64,000 nucleotides of DNA. It comes from Diphasiastrum complanatum. Taxonomy: Eukaryota; Streptophyta; Lycopodiopsida; Lycopodiales; Lycopodiaceae. A program made the position numbers and the translations under genes. The stretch lies in contig MU831850.1 in NCBI GenBank assembly GCA_029204225.1, positions 36,608 through 100,607 of the forward strand, read 5' to 3'. Below are positions 1-11,489 of the stretch, in pieces. Below the pieces are notes generated by a model, which saw nothing but the letters and a program-made list of their open reading frames with translations, had not been told where the DNA came from and made no database searches. Every line of letters begins with the position of its first letter. The stretch's first letter is position 1.

Positions 1-34
1 ATGAATTTTTTTCACTTTTTTTTTTTCGCTCCGC

Positions 35-196
35 ATATCGCACTTGTGCGCCTCCTTCACAATCGATATTCTGCCTACTGCCTTCCATGCGCACAAGTCT
101 GATACATTTGCCTACGTGTCTCCTCATATCAGACTTGTGCGCCTCTCTTCTATACTAATCTATCTCTCTGATATTCGGCTCGCACAAGTCCGATAT
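35..196. repeat. Cluster of alternating inverted 15-mers
   Basis: Four copies of a motif related to GCGCACAAGTCTGAT lie in alternating orientation: reverse at 35-54, forward at 89-103, reverse at 128-142, forward at 181-196. The middle two are a perfect 15-bp inverted repeat with a 24-bp spacer. The outer two differ by a few bases. No coding role is seen; the short ORF across it follows the repeat. Confidence 0.6.
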
Positions 197-268
197 ATCG
201 TAACTTCTTTCCATACATATCGGTCCTCTATGAGGGCTTCATAATCCTTCCCTGCCTAGTACACTTCC

Positions 269-856
269 ATGGATAGGAGAAAGCAGACAAGGTGGGATTC
301 TCGTCCTCAGTTCGCACGATTGCCATTACACCTCCCGCTAGACCTAGAACGCACAACCGCAGCAGGTGGCTCTCTAAAATATGTAAGTATCAGAAATCAA
401 CCGCTCTATTAATTCCCAGAGCTCCATTCTACTGTGCCGTCCAAAACATAATTATAAATGATCTCGGACAGCTCGTTAGATTCACACCCACTGCTCTTCA
501 GTTCCTTCAGGAAGCTACTGAAGACTATATGAACCTTTTTTTTTGAAGATTCATTTTTGCTTGCAATTCATTCCAAGAGAGTCACCATAATGCCCAAGGA
601 CTTTCAACTACTGATGATAATGAGGGAGAGATTTTGCAAGTTACACGTATCTCAGCCTGCTGCTCCCAGACATGTTCCTCTAGATAGGACTGATCTTCCT
701 ACCAAGCGTCCTAGGAAGCAGGCAGCCCCCAAGAGAGCTGCGAAGAAAATAAGGAGGGTAGAAACCACAAAATCTGCGAAGCCTAACTCGGAACCAATCT
801 CAGAATTGCAGCTAAAAAAAATTCAATCTTATTTTGTAGTGACCATTGGAGTTTAA
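269..856 (+). pseudogene. Centromeric histone H3 (CENH3)-like retrocopy, decayed
   Basis: Intronless, frame-broken copy of a histone H3 variant. An ATG at 269 opens a basic H3-like N-terminus (MDRRKQTR). The frame then changes and KYQKST-ALLIPRAPF follows near 385-430, then QEATEDY near 510-530. A run of nine T at 536-544 breaks the frame again, and EDS, AIHSKRVTIMPKDF follow at 545-615. Features typical of CENH3 rather than canonical H3 are LLIPRAPF (H3 has LLIRKLPF), a loop-1 stretch one residue longer than H3, ED in helix 2, and KDF. Plant CENH3 genes normally have several introns; none interrupts the fold here, so a processed copy is inferred. The last frame continues past the normal H3 end into a lysine/arginine-rich tail to 856 that I do not recognise. 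A divergent canonical H3 copy is the alternative. Confidence 0.65.
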
Positions 857-1937
857 ACTTGATCTCTTTTAAGAGATCTGTAGATAATAACATTGAAGGT
901 TTTTGTGTCAAGATGAACTCGGCGATAAATACACATAAGGATGTAGATATATACCTTCCATATTTAAGTAAATATATTCCAACATATATTCCCCATTCCA
1001 TGGACTGACAGATCGTTAGTTTGGAGGTAAATTATGTCTTTCTTAACAACATTTTGAAATCAGTATTCTAATGTATTTGTTTCATTCTAATTCATCTTGT
1101 TTCATAATTGATTTCTTGTGTGCTGAATTTTTTTGGAGTCACTCCAGCAAAATGATTTATTCAGTTGTGTGTGGTACACATTATACAATGCAAAGTTATT
1201 TTTTGAGTGGTTCAACCTTTAGAAAGATGTTGGTATTCCTAAGGTAATAAATTCTGTTTATTCTTATTTTTGGAATCATGATTAGTTTTTTATTTTGTTG
1301 ATGTTTTTAGCCATTACTAACACATGAATGTTCTATCTTGCAGTTTACACTTCTTGAGTACACATCAAGCCAGGTGTACAGATTTAGACAAGAAATTATC
1401 CTGAGCATATTGGCTAGGGCAAGGCTTCAGCCTCCCGTTGTTGATGATCGTGCAAAGGATGATGTAATTATACTAAATAAAAATTAGAACAAATACAGAT
1501 ATCATAGAACAGAAATAGATTGCACATGTATAGAATTCATAGAAAAATATACGTTGATATATCAAATGCTCCATTTTATGAATTTGGGAGTACAAAATAC
1601 ATGTACTGATGCCCAACTTGGGCTTTTATTTATTGAATGAAAGAGTGTATACATCGATTTTTACTAAAGTTTATTTGATCTATCGTTCTCCCACAATGGT
1701 GATTGTTGTAGGTAGATCTTTGGAGCACGTTATCAGCTCCTGTCTTTTTAGCATCTGTGACATGACAAATATTAGTGAATGTGCAATTGTAAATGATGAC
1801 ATTTTCAATTATTTTGTTCTATTTTGAAATGGCAATAAACATAAAGTACTTACGAGTCTTCCGTTGATGATAAATCTGAAATATGTTGGTAGATTGGTTT
1901 GTAATAGCATGAGCTCTGTTATGATAAAATCAAGCTT
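857..1937. other. Unassigned AT-rich DNA with one exon-like segment
   Basis: No recognised gene. A segment at about 1344-1486 follows a pyrimidine tract plus CTTGCAG, as a 3' splice site would, and reads FTLLEYTSSQVYRFRQEII and onward for about 45 codons before a stop. I do not recognise the protein. The rest is AT-rich with no long frame. Confidence 0.3.
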
Positions 1938-2675
1938 CTAATGCTCTTCCACCTCAACCATAGTCAAATATTCCTCATTGTAGATAATGCTTATCTTCAT
2001 TCGATTTGTGTGACCATTTAGTTCAAAGTCTTGATCCAGTGGTAGCCATGTACCTTCAATTTTCTTGTATCTTTGGTAGCTAAATGTGAGACTGAGCATT
2101 TGTTTTTTTATATGATAACGAAAGATCATTGAAGACTTTTTAATCCTGCATTCTATGTCATTATTTGTTTTACTATCCCAGCCTTGATCCATGAGATCTG
2201 ACAAAGTCTCGTCTGATAAATCCTTGCAAACAAATAAAGTTGGTGTCCTACGAACACTAGCACTAGGGAAAAAATCAACAAATATATGTAATAAGATAAA
2301 CCAACTTAGGTGAACAATTTTCGAGCCTGTGCTTATCTTTATAGCATTTCTAATATCAATGAGTAGCTTGCATCTCAAGGATTCAAAAACAATACTGTCA
2401 GGAGTAGGCCACTCATCACTTTGAAAACTGGACAATGGAATTGCTTCGAGCTTGCCAAAACCTCCATATGTTTGTGGCGTATATAAAGATTCATAAAAAT
2501 AGATACCACAATCTGCAAGTTCCTTTAGACTTCTTCCTCTGTATTGCAGCTTTCCAACATCAGAGTGAATCACGTCTAATATTCCTGCAAGTGATTCAGC
2601 GGGCTCTGTTTTTTTGTTTAGCTTCTGCTGCCATTTTCTCAAGGTTGTCAAAATATTTGACTTGTGTTTTTTCAC
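1938..2675 (-). CDS. Unassigned 245-codon ORF
   Basis: The longest frame in the window outside PIP and the retroelement pol genes. It is open for 245 codons in AT-rich sequence and ends in an acidic MVEVEEH. It has no signal peptide or clear membrane segment. A stretch RGRSLKELADCGIYFYESL near residues 47-65 faintly recalls the S-A-T-E-L..G-I-x-F segment of plant DUF247 proteins, but the following regions do not match what I know of that family, so I assign no function. It starts about 40 bases downstream (minus sense) of a decayed gypsy gag fragment. It may therefore be a host fragment beside the element, captured sequence, or an exon of a broken gene. Expression and a true start are unproven. 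Confidence 0.35.
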   Translation of the reverse strand: MKKHKSNILTTLRKWQQKLNKKTEPAESLAGILDVIHSDVGKLQYRGRSLKELADCGIYFYESLYTPQTYGGFGKLEAIPLSSFQSDEWPTPDSIVFESLRCKLLIDIRNAIKISTGSKIVHLSWFILLHIFVDFFPSASVRRTPTLFVCKDLSDETLSDLMDQGWDSKTNNDIECRIKKSSMIFRYHIKKQMLSLTFSYQRYKKIEGTWLPLDQDFELNGHTNRMKISIIYNEEYLTMVEVEEH

Positions 2676-2699
2676 AAACTCGTTCTTTTATTTTTTCTG

Positions 2700-3375
2700 G
2701 TTTGGGCACTAATGGATTAGCCTGAAATTGCCAATGGATGCCACTACTATGGAATCATAAGTTGTCACGACTTGTACGACGTCATCAAAAGCCTGAAGCG
2801 CATTTATGTTACATTCGTTCTAATAATCTGCTGTCAAACCTAGGATAAATTGCTAGAGAGCTAGTTTTGAATCGAATGATGAATTTTGGTCCATAAATCC
2901 ATGAACTCTTGGAGATAAGAGTCTAAACTCTTTGTCATCATCTTGCAATTTATGGATCTACGGTAATAATCTGAATCGTCCACAACCACAAAATATTTTT
3001 TGAAAACTTCTAAATTTTTTTCCATGTTGTAGGTTTCGATTGCAAGTCCTGCCCATCACAACAAACACTTTCCACAAAAACAAATCTCTTCAAAAATTTT
3101 GTGTAGACTGAAATAACTGATTCATTTGGTCAACCAATCCTCTATTACCTTAGGCCTTTTCTCTTTCTTCTCTCCTGAATGTGGTTTTGGCTAAAATCCC
3201 GAATTCGGTGAAGACAATGTCTTAACTTGATTCAACAACACTTCCATTTGTTGATCCCGTAGATTATTCTGAATGTTCATTTCATTAAGTGTCGCACCCA
3301 ACTGTTGGAAAATCTACAAATAGGTCAGCATGGATAATGTTCCCTCAACACTTGTGTTATCTTCAACCATTATTG
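2700..3375 (-). pseudogene. Ty3/gypsy gag fragment, decayed (element-B family)
   Basis: Reading the minus strand from about 3370 gives, in several frames with stops, a capsid-like protein that parallels the gag of element [44 protein letters not shown]. The shared spacing shows the same family. No protease or zinc knuckle follows; the match stops near 2715, just before the unassigned ORF. Frameshifts and nonsense codons make it non-functional. Confidence 0.7.
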
Positions 3376-3482
3376 ACTACCTGAAATGAAAAATTGCTTA
3401 TATTAGCTAACCAATCTAAAATATTCAACCAAAAGTGAAAGGCATTGTGACCTTATAAACTGATTGATTACATTTTAGTAAG

Positions 3483-3760
3483 AGTTCAAATTCATTCTAA
3501 ACAAAATCGCAGATCATGAAACACAAGAACATCCACATAGAAAGCACTCTCCCACTCCAAGCTCACATAACAAATGTATTTTAAAAAAAAACAAGGTCCA
3601 CTAAACATATAGTTTCTTCTTTGGAAACCCATGCATGGCCTAGGTTGTCGTTGACGAGATGTGTGTCCCGTTGACTTACCTCATGGTGAGGCCAACTAGT
3701 CCTAATCCACTGATTGGACCCATAGTACAAGAACACATTAGTTATACTTCTATTCTAACT
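3483..3760 (-). repeat. 3' LTR of copia element H
   Basis: 278-bp terminal repeat matching 6155-6437 with scattered substitutions and small gaps. On the minus strand it starts AGTTAGAATA and ends GAACT, not the usual TG..CA. A purine-rich CTAAGGAGAG lies immediately upstream on the minus strand. Confidence 0.8.
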
Positions 3761-3831
3761 CTCTCCTTAGAACTAGAATCTACTTTGCATACACTCATGT
3801 ACATAGCATCAAAGTGAACAAATTTCAAATA

Positions 3832-4059
3832 TCAAAGTTTTGATCTAAACTTATCAAACTTCTGTCTAATGAGTGGCTTAGTGAAAATGTCAGCTAATTG
3901 TTCATCTATGCTACAATGAACAATATTTATTTCTGTACTTAGCAGTCTCTCATGTATAAAGTGATAGTGAATCTCGATGTGTTTGGTTCTTGTGTGAAAC
4001 ACTGGATTCTCATCTAGGATTAGCCTCAACCAAATGACTTCTGGTGTTACACTACACAT
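3832..4059 (-). pseudogene. Copia RNase H C-terminus (element H)
   Basis: A 75-codon open stretch carries the end of copia RNase H: TKHIEIHYHFIHERLL followed by DEQLADIFTKPL, the family's conserved C-terminal motif. The rest of RNase H and the reverse transcriptase are missing upstream, where the internal deletion brings protease sequence close. Not functional alone. Confidence 0.85.
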
Positions 4060-4429
4060 TGTCTTATATCCTACTTATGTTGTGGATAAAAAAACTATAG
4101 TTTGCTTCTTACCATGTACCTCTTTCAACCAATTAGAGTAGGTCCTAATTCGACCTTATCAACTTGCCTAAGTTGCTAAAAGTAGTAAATCCACTATTCT
4201 TAGGCCTTATTAGCTTTATAAAGTCTATCTCTGAGATAAAAATGCATATTGGCCTCAAAATTGCCAAATAAACTCAACTTGGCTAAACTAATCTAGATGA
4301 TATTTTTCATAGGTATTGGATGAAAACATTGCCTATCCGCTTGATCTTGTAAATGTCACCATTTGCCTATGAAACATATGTTCCATTAAGCTATTGAACC
4401 AATCTGTATTACCTATCATATGTCTGGAG

Positions 4430-5400
4430 GCTACCGAGTCAATGTACCGAGCTTGATCCTCTTGATTCGATGACAATGCTAATATAAAGTTGCTAGAGTC
4501 TTCACTTCACCTTTATCGACAAGGTTACCTGCTTGCTTTGGTTTCTCCTTGCTTGACTTTGCCAAAAAATTTCATCATTCACTCTTCCAATGGCCTTTCT
4601 TGTTGCAATAGAAGCATTTGTTTTTCTTCTTGGTCCTGTTGGATGATCTTTCTTCCTCATGACCCTTGGCATATTAATGTTTAGTCTTTTTCTTGCCCTT
4701 GCCCTTGCCTTGTTTTTAGAGTGCCGCAAGTGCCTGATCATCAGTGTTTTGACGACGATCTTTCACCATTTCCCGTAGTTGTTGTTCCTGCATTAAGATC
4801 CTTGTGAACTCGTCAAAGGTTGGTAGTCTTTCTCTTGATGCCATCCCGCTCACAAACATTTGATAGGTATCTGCAATGCCGCGTAATGAGGTGTGCACCA
4901 ACTTGGCATCACGTATATGCACTCGCCTATGGAGTGCAGCTTGTCCCTTATTGCCTTGATTTTGGTCATATAAGTTTGAATGTGCTCCTGATGGAGGCAC
5001 TATTCAATTTTGACTTCAAAAACATAATTCTTGATGGGTTTGAAGTTCAAACTGCTCTTTTAGTAGATCCCAAGCTTGTCTTGTGTCGCATCATCACTTC
5101 ACCGATAGATTAATGGAGGTCAACGCCCTTCTCGTCTTCATGTCGAACACTTTCATGTTCACTTCATTTGGCGGTCTTCTCACATCGCCTGTGACTACAT
5201 CCCATATCTCTTTCTCTATCAAAATGTTTTTTTATTCACTCTTCAAGCAATTTTGGGCCTTGGGTCCTTTCAAACTGAAAATTTTTAACGAAGTTGAAGG
5301 CTGTTTTTCTCTTCAAGGCACTTTGGGTCCCTTCAAGTTAATCTTGGCCATTCAAACTAGAGAACCCCATCTAATCCACCAAATCAACATTAAATCATGA
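4430..5400 (-). pseudogene. Copia gag and protease remnant (element H)
   Basis: Minus-strand gag of the UBN2 type is recognisable from AWDLLKEQFE near 5060 through LVHTSLRGIADTYQMF and a basic region. A zinc knuckle begins C-F-Y-C-N-K-K-G-H near 4600, but its last cysteine position reads as a stop. Protease-like YIDSVASRHM follows near 4450; the active-site D-S-G reads D-S-V, so it is inactive. Frames change between these parts. Confidence 0.75.
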
Positions 5401-6140
5401 CCATCGATGAATGTGGGTTCCAATCTTGTGTTTGAGAGTGAATTTGAGCATTGAAATGGACACTTAGAACATTGTAACATTGTTTTACACTACATCTTCT
5501 TCAAGTGAGTGCACAAACTCTCTCCTATGCTTGTGGCTGCCCTCCACTCCTTCCTTTGTCTTGATCTCAGTCAATTTTTGAGCACTTTCAATGTCGTTCG
5601 AGGCCTAGACCGAGGCCGCCCTACCTATTATGAGTATATAGAGCATTAAATTGCCAAAAAATGTGGAGAAACAATGAGATAAACCCAACTTGAGAAAGAG
5701 GTTTTTTTCATTTTTAAAAATCTTTTTTTTACAAAAAACTGCCGGGTTCTTTCAAAATTGACAATTCTCTAACAGAAAGTTCAGACTTTCTTCATAGCTA
5801 TTGAGTGGGCTAGAACGGATGCTATCCTGTCCTTACGACATCCAATACTGTGCATGTACTGTAAAGTTATTGTCAATTTTGCAAAAAAATTGTAATCCTC
5901 GCCCAATTGTTTTCACAAGCTAACTAAAAAATTCTCAAATTTTGCTTGTTTTTGACACTGTTTGTTGCTATGCACATGCTGAGGATCCCTGTACTGAGCT
6001 TGCAACTTCCGTATGCCTGAAGCAATGCACCTGTGCTTTACTTTTTGCTTTCTAAGTGTTGTAAACCCCGAACTCTAGGAAAAACTATTCTCCTAAAGCT
6101 CTCTTCAATGGCTATTTTGTATTGTGCACACTCCCTATAC

Positions 6141-6154
6141 GGGCTCTAATACCA
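6141..6154 (-). promoter_or_regulatory. Primer-binding site of element H
   Basis: The minus strand reads TGGTATTAGAGCCC directly after the 5' LTR. This matches the initiator-Met tRNA complement TGGTATCAGAGCC with one change. Confidence 0.8.
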
Positions 6155-6437
6155 AGTTAAAATTTGTTCTAAATAGAATCACTAATCATGAAACATAGTA
6201 ACATCCACACAGAAAGCACTCTCTCACTCCAAGCTCACATAGCAACTATAGTTTCTAATAAAAATAGTACAATAATGTATATATTATAGTTTCTTCTTTG
6301 GCAACCCATGCATGGCCCAGGTTGTCTTTGATAGGACGCGTGTCCCGTCGACATGCCTTGTGGTGAGGCCAACTGGTTCTAATCCACCGATTGGACCTAC
6401 AGTACAATAACATAGTAGTTCTACTTTTATTCTAACT
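6155..6437 (-). repeat. 5' LTR of copia element H
   Basis: 283-bp terminal repeat with ends AGTTA..TAACT on the minus strand, followed inward by the primer site and outward by GTAAG. Confidence 0.8.
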
Positions 6438-6442
6438 GTAAG

Positions 6443-9390
6443 GTCATTTACTTTATAAGCTAATGCCGTTTTAATCAAGAACCGATAGATTTGGACAATT
6501 TCAAAACTTTTACAGGCCTTTCAAAAACTTACGTAACTAAGATTTTCGACCTCCGATCAATATGGATCTGAATTGTGAAAATTAATTTCAACCATTGATT
6601 TTCAGTTGTTTCATTACGAATCCATTTAAAACCGATTTTGAAACATCCGGCATGCATACAACTTAACATGTAGTGATTTAATGAAAAATCAAATTTTTAC
6701 GTAAATTGCCTATATAAATTGGAAAAACTCTGTTCGAACTGCTTCTATGGAAATTATATCCAAGCATGAAATTCCACTACAACAACACTTAATACCATGT
6801 CCATAGAGATGCAAAGTGATTCCAAAAAAGTCTTTTCGTTGTGGATAAGTACACTATTGCTTCACATACTGACATGCAATCAAAACAATTTGAAAATTTT
6901 GCAAATTTTTGACTAAAATTTGCCACGAGCATAACTTTTGCTATAGGACATCAAATGGTCATCTTCAAGCATAGTACAGAAGGAGAGTGGGTAAGCAAGA
7001 TGATTGCAGATGTCAATCTGCCACTAGACTTCACACGTGTGGGTTGTAAATGACCAAAAAGACTGTATGATGGCACACTTTTTCAAGGGTGATTTCTCAA
7101 AAATCCTACTACAACCCTACATGAGTTCAATTGGAGGCTACAAGTACTGTTCTAAGGTTTATTAGAGAGCAATAGAAGCCTCTATCATGTCCAACAAACA
7201 TCCATAGACTCATATCCATCAAAAATTGCTTCTATGGAGGGCGTCATTAAGCTAGACTTCGAGAGATTAGTGCCTAAGCCTCCCATTACCAAATTGGGTG
7301 CATGAGGGCTCAAATTAGAGGCAATACTACCTATCTTTCAGATTGTATACATGTTCATAGGTTTTCGATCCACCTCAAAGAGTTACTCATGCTAAAAAAT
7401 TCCTACAAAACTTGTTCATAGACTCTAGACATCCTAATCTAATTCTCATGTCGCTCATCAAATTCTTTGTTGCACATTATATCGAACTATATAGTATTTA
7501 ATGCCCAGTCATAGACCTTATTTGATTCTTTATCTCAAATGTTATGACTCAATTATGTTTCTGTTCAATGTAATCAAATTATTTGTTTTGCCATATGTTG
7601 TTATTGCAATCACCACCATTTCCATCCTATTCAATTCCATCCCATTCATTTTTTCCCCTTTGCATTACGAGATTTTATAATTCATATGAGACACTTACTA
7701 GTGTTGGTCTTGCAAATCTTTAACTCTCTTCATCTTCCATAGTAGATTTTGATTCAGTACAATTTCACATCACCTTGAAGAGTTATATTTATCATCACCT
7801 TTTTATGTCAAAAAATGATTGGTTGTAAACAGAAAGTTTGTGTATATATTACTTGAAATCTCAATTTCCGACTACTAGCATACATAAATAGTAAATCTAA
7901 TGTCTTGATACACATATGACCTTTTGCTCCATCAAATGATTTGAGGCCAAGTCACAAGCTAAACATATCGTCTTAGTTTTAGTTAGCATAATGTTGAAGT
8001 GAGCAAGCAAGCTGAAGTAGCACCTCTCAAAAAGAACTAAACGAGGAGGATGTCACATATATGGAAGGAATTGCAGTGATGATCCTTGGAGCTTTCAAAG
8101 ATTGCTTGTTATTTGTTGAAGCAAGGTGACTCACAGATCTAGCAGCTACTATAACAAAGATCCTTTAAAGTATTGGGGATTTATCAATGCTCTTTAAAGC
8201 AAGAAGATCACATGACCTCCCTACTTCTAGATGAATTCTAAAAAATATTTAGTACCTATATGTGACTTGATACTTCCTAGATCAAAATATGTAGACATGT
8301 TGGCTCAACCATGTCAACCAAGACAATTGAAGCTTCCCTCGTGTAGAGACCTCAAAATTATCAAATTACAAACTTACAAATTCCACCACTACTTGTGTCC
8401 TTGCATGAAAAGGGTCCCATAGTCTCTTTCTATCCCATTTTGAGAAGTAACGAAGGAACTTTCAACCTTGTGTCACCATTTTTGAAATTGGCAATAAACC
8501 TATCCTCAAGTTAGGTGTTGGTGTATCTCAAGGAATTGAAACGTACTTGTATCTCACTAAAAACTTTCAATCAACTTTTGCCAGTCCTCCTGAATATTCT
8601 TCATATAATATTTTACTATTAGTAATTCAGACGAAGGTTAGTTCCCAATAAAGATGTCTAGTGAAGGTTTTGAGTGATTTTGACTATTTTTGTGAAGGAA
8701 AGCTATATCTCTCACCAAAAATCTCAATATCTCTATGTTAAACTTCATCAAACCTTCACCAATTTTATTCAGTATTCTAAATATAGTATTTTACCATTTG
8801 AGAAGTGGGCGAAGCTTAATTTCCATAGATTTATCCATTCTTGATCAACAAAGCTCATCCACAAATGGAATTTTTTCATCCAAAAAGGAGATTATTCATC
8901 CACATGGGGAGCACAACTCACTCACTAGGGAGATTTCATCCACATGGTAGCTCATCCACTATTGGAGATTGCCAATTTAGAAACTAGAAACAACAATGTA
9001 GCTTGAATGTATACAACATCTTTAACAAATAAAGTGTGAAAAATAGCCTATTTTGGCAAATCTAGCCATGTAGAATTTTGTGAATATTGTGTATAATTGG
9101 GTTCCACACATGGAAGACCAAGATGGCATGTGGCAACCCACTCCTGATGCAGGTTAGGTCAAGAGAGTTGGTCATGTCTATTTGGTGGTCATCCCTACTT
9201 TATAGGACCTACACCTAAGTTTAAGTTGAAATTGTGACCCCCTAGCTATCTACCAAGCATAAGTCTAGGATCTAGGCTAAGGTTTCATTTTAGGGCAAGA
9301 AGGGTGAGTTAACTTCCTTATTACATGCTGGGAATCCACCTAACTTCAAGAAGGAAGTCGAATTTGCTATGTATTCCAAGCTTTGGAGCT
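6443..9390. other. Intergenic DNA, no gene recognised
   Basis: AT-rich sequence with only short frames and no recognised protein match. One CACACGTGTG palindrome lies near 7034. The last 300 bases before 9391 may belong to the undetermined 5' part of the element D LTR. Confidence 0.5.
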
Positions 9391-9690
9391 CATTGGCAAT
9401 CTCAAGCTAGTTCAGTATGTACATTGAGTTTTTGTGATCCAAATGAAACCAAATCAATTTCTACTTATTTCTTAGATTGAAGGCAATAATACAGCCTGTA
9501 GTACACACGTGTGGACTCGGATTTGGGTCTTTGATCTTGTTTATTGATTATCCATACTTGTTATGTGTCAAATTGCTAATCTAGATCAAGATTTATTGTC
9601 TAGTTTTTTTATGCATTGTTAAGCAAGCACATAATCTCTCTTGTGGATCTTCTCAGATCCATTTTTGGTCCTTAAAGTATTGTACTTTCA
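9391..9690 (+). repeat. 5' LTR (recognisable part) of element D
   Basis: About 300 bp match 11497-11800 closely, including a CACACGTGTG near 9509 and a shared end at TGTACTTTCA. The true 5' end probably lies further left but is missing from the 3' copy, so it cannot be fixed by comparison. Confidence 0.7.
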
Positions 9691-9692
9691 CA

Positions 9693-9705
9693 TGGTATCA
9701 GAGCC
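9693..9705 (+). promoter_or_regulatory. Primer-binding site of element D
   Basis: TGGTATCAGAGCC, complementary to the initiator-Met tRNA 3' end, two bases after the LTR. Confidence 0.85.
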
Positions 9706-10126
9706 AAGTACAAGGGCTTTGATCTTAGATCCATTCAAATCCATTTTTAGTAGTTTTGTGTGCTAAAAACTAGTCCTGTGAGGGCGAGTTTGGTGCTAAG
9801 TTTTGGTGGTAGGAATTGATCCCAAATTTCTTTAGGATCAAAATCCGTACTTTTACCATGTGTGGGCACTTTTGAAACAACATTAGATGCCCTACATTCA
9901 TTTGTTCACTATAAATTCAATTTGTAAGATGTTGGTTTAATTTTTGGTGGAAATCCTAGGATAATCTACCAAGATCATTAGCCATTGTTTAGATTTGAAT
10001 TTTTTTCATGAAATCGAATTAATCTAGGCTGAGTTCAAGTCCTATTAAGGTTAAAAACAGGTCTTGAAAGTACACCAAGAAGGAAGAAAGAGATTAAGTC
10101 ATTTTTTTGTCCAAAAATAGCCAAAA

Positions 10127-10470
10127 TTGGCAAGATTTGATTGTAGGTAGATTTCACATCATCTTATCTTCATTCCAAATTTGTGAGGGAGTGCTAGAAC
10201 TGAGATTATAAGTCCATTTGTTGGATTAGAAATCTAATTTGAGTGAAACACTACAATAAAGAGACCTTAGTGAGTTTCTAGAGACAATCAAATCCATTTC
10301 TTGGCAAGATTTGTTTGAAAGTAGTTTTCACTTCATCTTATCTTCATTATAGCTTTGTGAGGGAGTGATAGAATTGTGATTATAGGTCCATTTGTTGGAT
10401 TAGAAATCAAATTTGAGTGAAACACTGCAAGTGTGAGACCTTTGTGAGTTTCAAGTCAATCAAATCTATT
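10127..10470 (+). repeat. 174-bp tandem duplication in the element D leader
   Basis: TTGGCAAGATTTG recurs at 10127 and 10301, and long stretches of the two units agree (for example GTCCATTTGTTGGATTAGAA). It lies between the primer site and gag. Confidence 0.75.
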
Positions 10471-10496
10471 TCTTGTTTGTAGAAGTCACTAGTAAG

Positions 10497-11487
10497 ATGG
10501 GATTTGCTGGAGCACACCTTCTAGAAGCTAGTGAGAGATTGAATTTTACAAATTATGCTATTTGGAAGGTTAGAATGGAGTCACTCTTGGTGCTCCAAGA
10601 CCTTTATAAGTTCTTGATTGGAGATAAAGATGAACCTCTAGGTGCACATGAGTTAGCTAGATACAAGAAGAGATCTAGGCTTGCACTTCATTGTGTGAAG
10701 ATGAATGTGAGCAATGATTTGTTGAGAGAAGTATCAGCATGTACTAGTGCTAAAGAGGCTTGGGAGTCTTTAAAATCAATCTATGAATCTAGTAACACTT
10801 CAAGAGTACTCATGCTTAGAAATCAGATTTTGCAAAGCATGAGGAGAAGCGAGGAGAGTGCACAGGGATTATGTACTCAGAATCAAGTCTCTAAATAGGG
10901 ATTTGGCTTCCATTGGAGAGAAGATTCATGATGAAGAGCTTGTATAAATTGTCCTTAATGTCCTAGGAGATGACTTTGCAAATTTGGTCCAAAGTTTTGC
11001 CATCCAAGACACTTTGCCAACTATAGAAAAACTTCACAGTGTATTGGTGGCTGAAGAGTGTAGGATGCTCCACACCAAGGCAAGAATGAGTTCATTGTCT
11101 TTGCAGGATGGAGATGAGAAAGCCAATTTCTCATTCAAGGGCAAAAAGAAGACCAATGGAAAGAAGAAGCATCCCAAGGAGGCCAAAGAAGAGGATGATG
11201 CATCAAGCTCAAAGGACAAGTCAAAGCAAAAATGCTTCTTTTGTGGAAAGAAGGGGCATTATGCATCCGAACGCTACAAGAGGCTAAGAGCAAAAGAGGA
11301 GGAGGACAAAGAAGGGAACCTTGCATATGAAGGGGATGGAGATGAGGATATCTCATCTGTGATGGCATCTACATCCACTCCAACAAGCAAAAGCAACTCA
11401 AAGGACACTTGGTGGATTGATAGTGGGGCTAACTCCCACATGACTTTCCAAAAGGACACATTCTCAACCTTACACTCTTTCAATGAA
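10497..11487 (+). pseudogene. Copia gag and protease start (element D)
   Basis: Copia gag of the UBN2 type: MGFAGAHLLEASERL at the start, AIWKVRMESLL, then SAKEAWESLKSIYESS near codon 100. The first frame ends at 10898. A second open stretch, 10984-11520, holds IEKLHSVLVAEE, a lysine-rich linker, a zinc knuckle (C-F-F-C-G-K-K-G-H) whose fourth ligand position reads Arg, and the protease active site WWIDSGANSHM near 11410. The protein then runs into LTR sequence at about 11487. Broken frames and the deletion make it non-functional. The nearest relative in the window is the gag scrap at 62147. Confidence 0.85.
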
Positions 11488-11489
11488 TA

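Larger units (their letters stand above)
3478..6442 (-). mobile_element. Ty1/copia element H, internally deleted, TSD GTAAG
   Basis: Minus-strand copia element bounded by a 5-bp duplication GTAAG at 3478-3482 and 6438-6442. Order on the minus strand: 5' LTR (6437-6155), primer site (6154-6141), gag and protease remnants (about 5400-4430), an internal deletion removing integrase and reverse transcriptase, the RNase H end (4059-3832), 3' LTR (3760-3483). The intact duplication shows that the whole unit is one insertion. It cannot encode its own replication. Confidence 0.85.
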
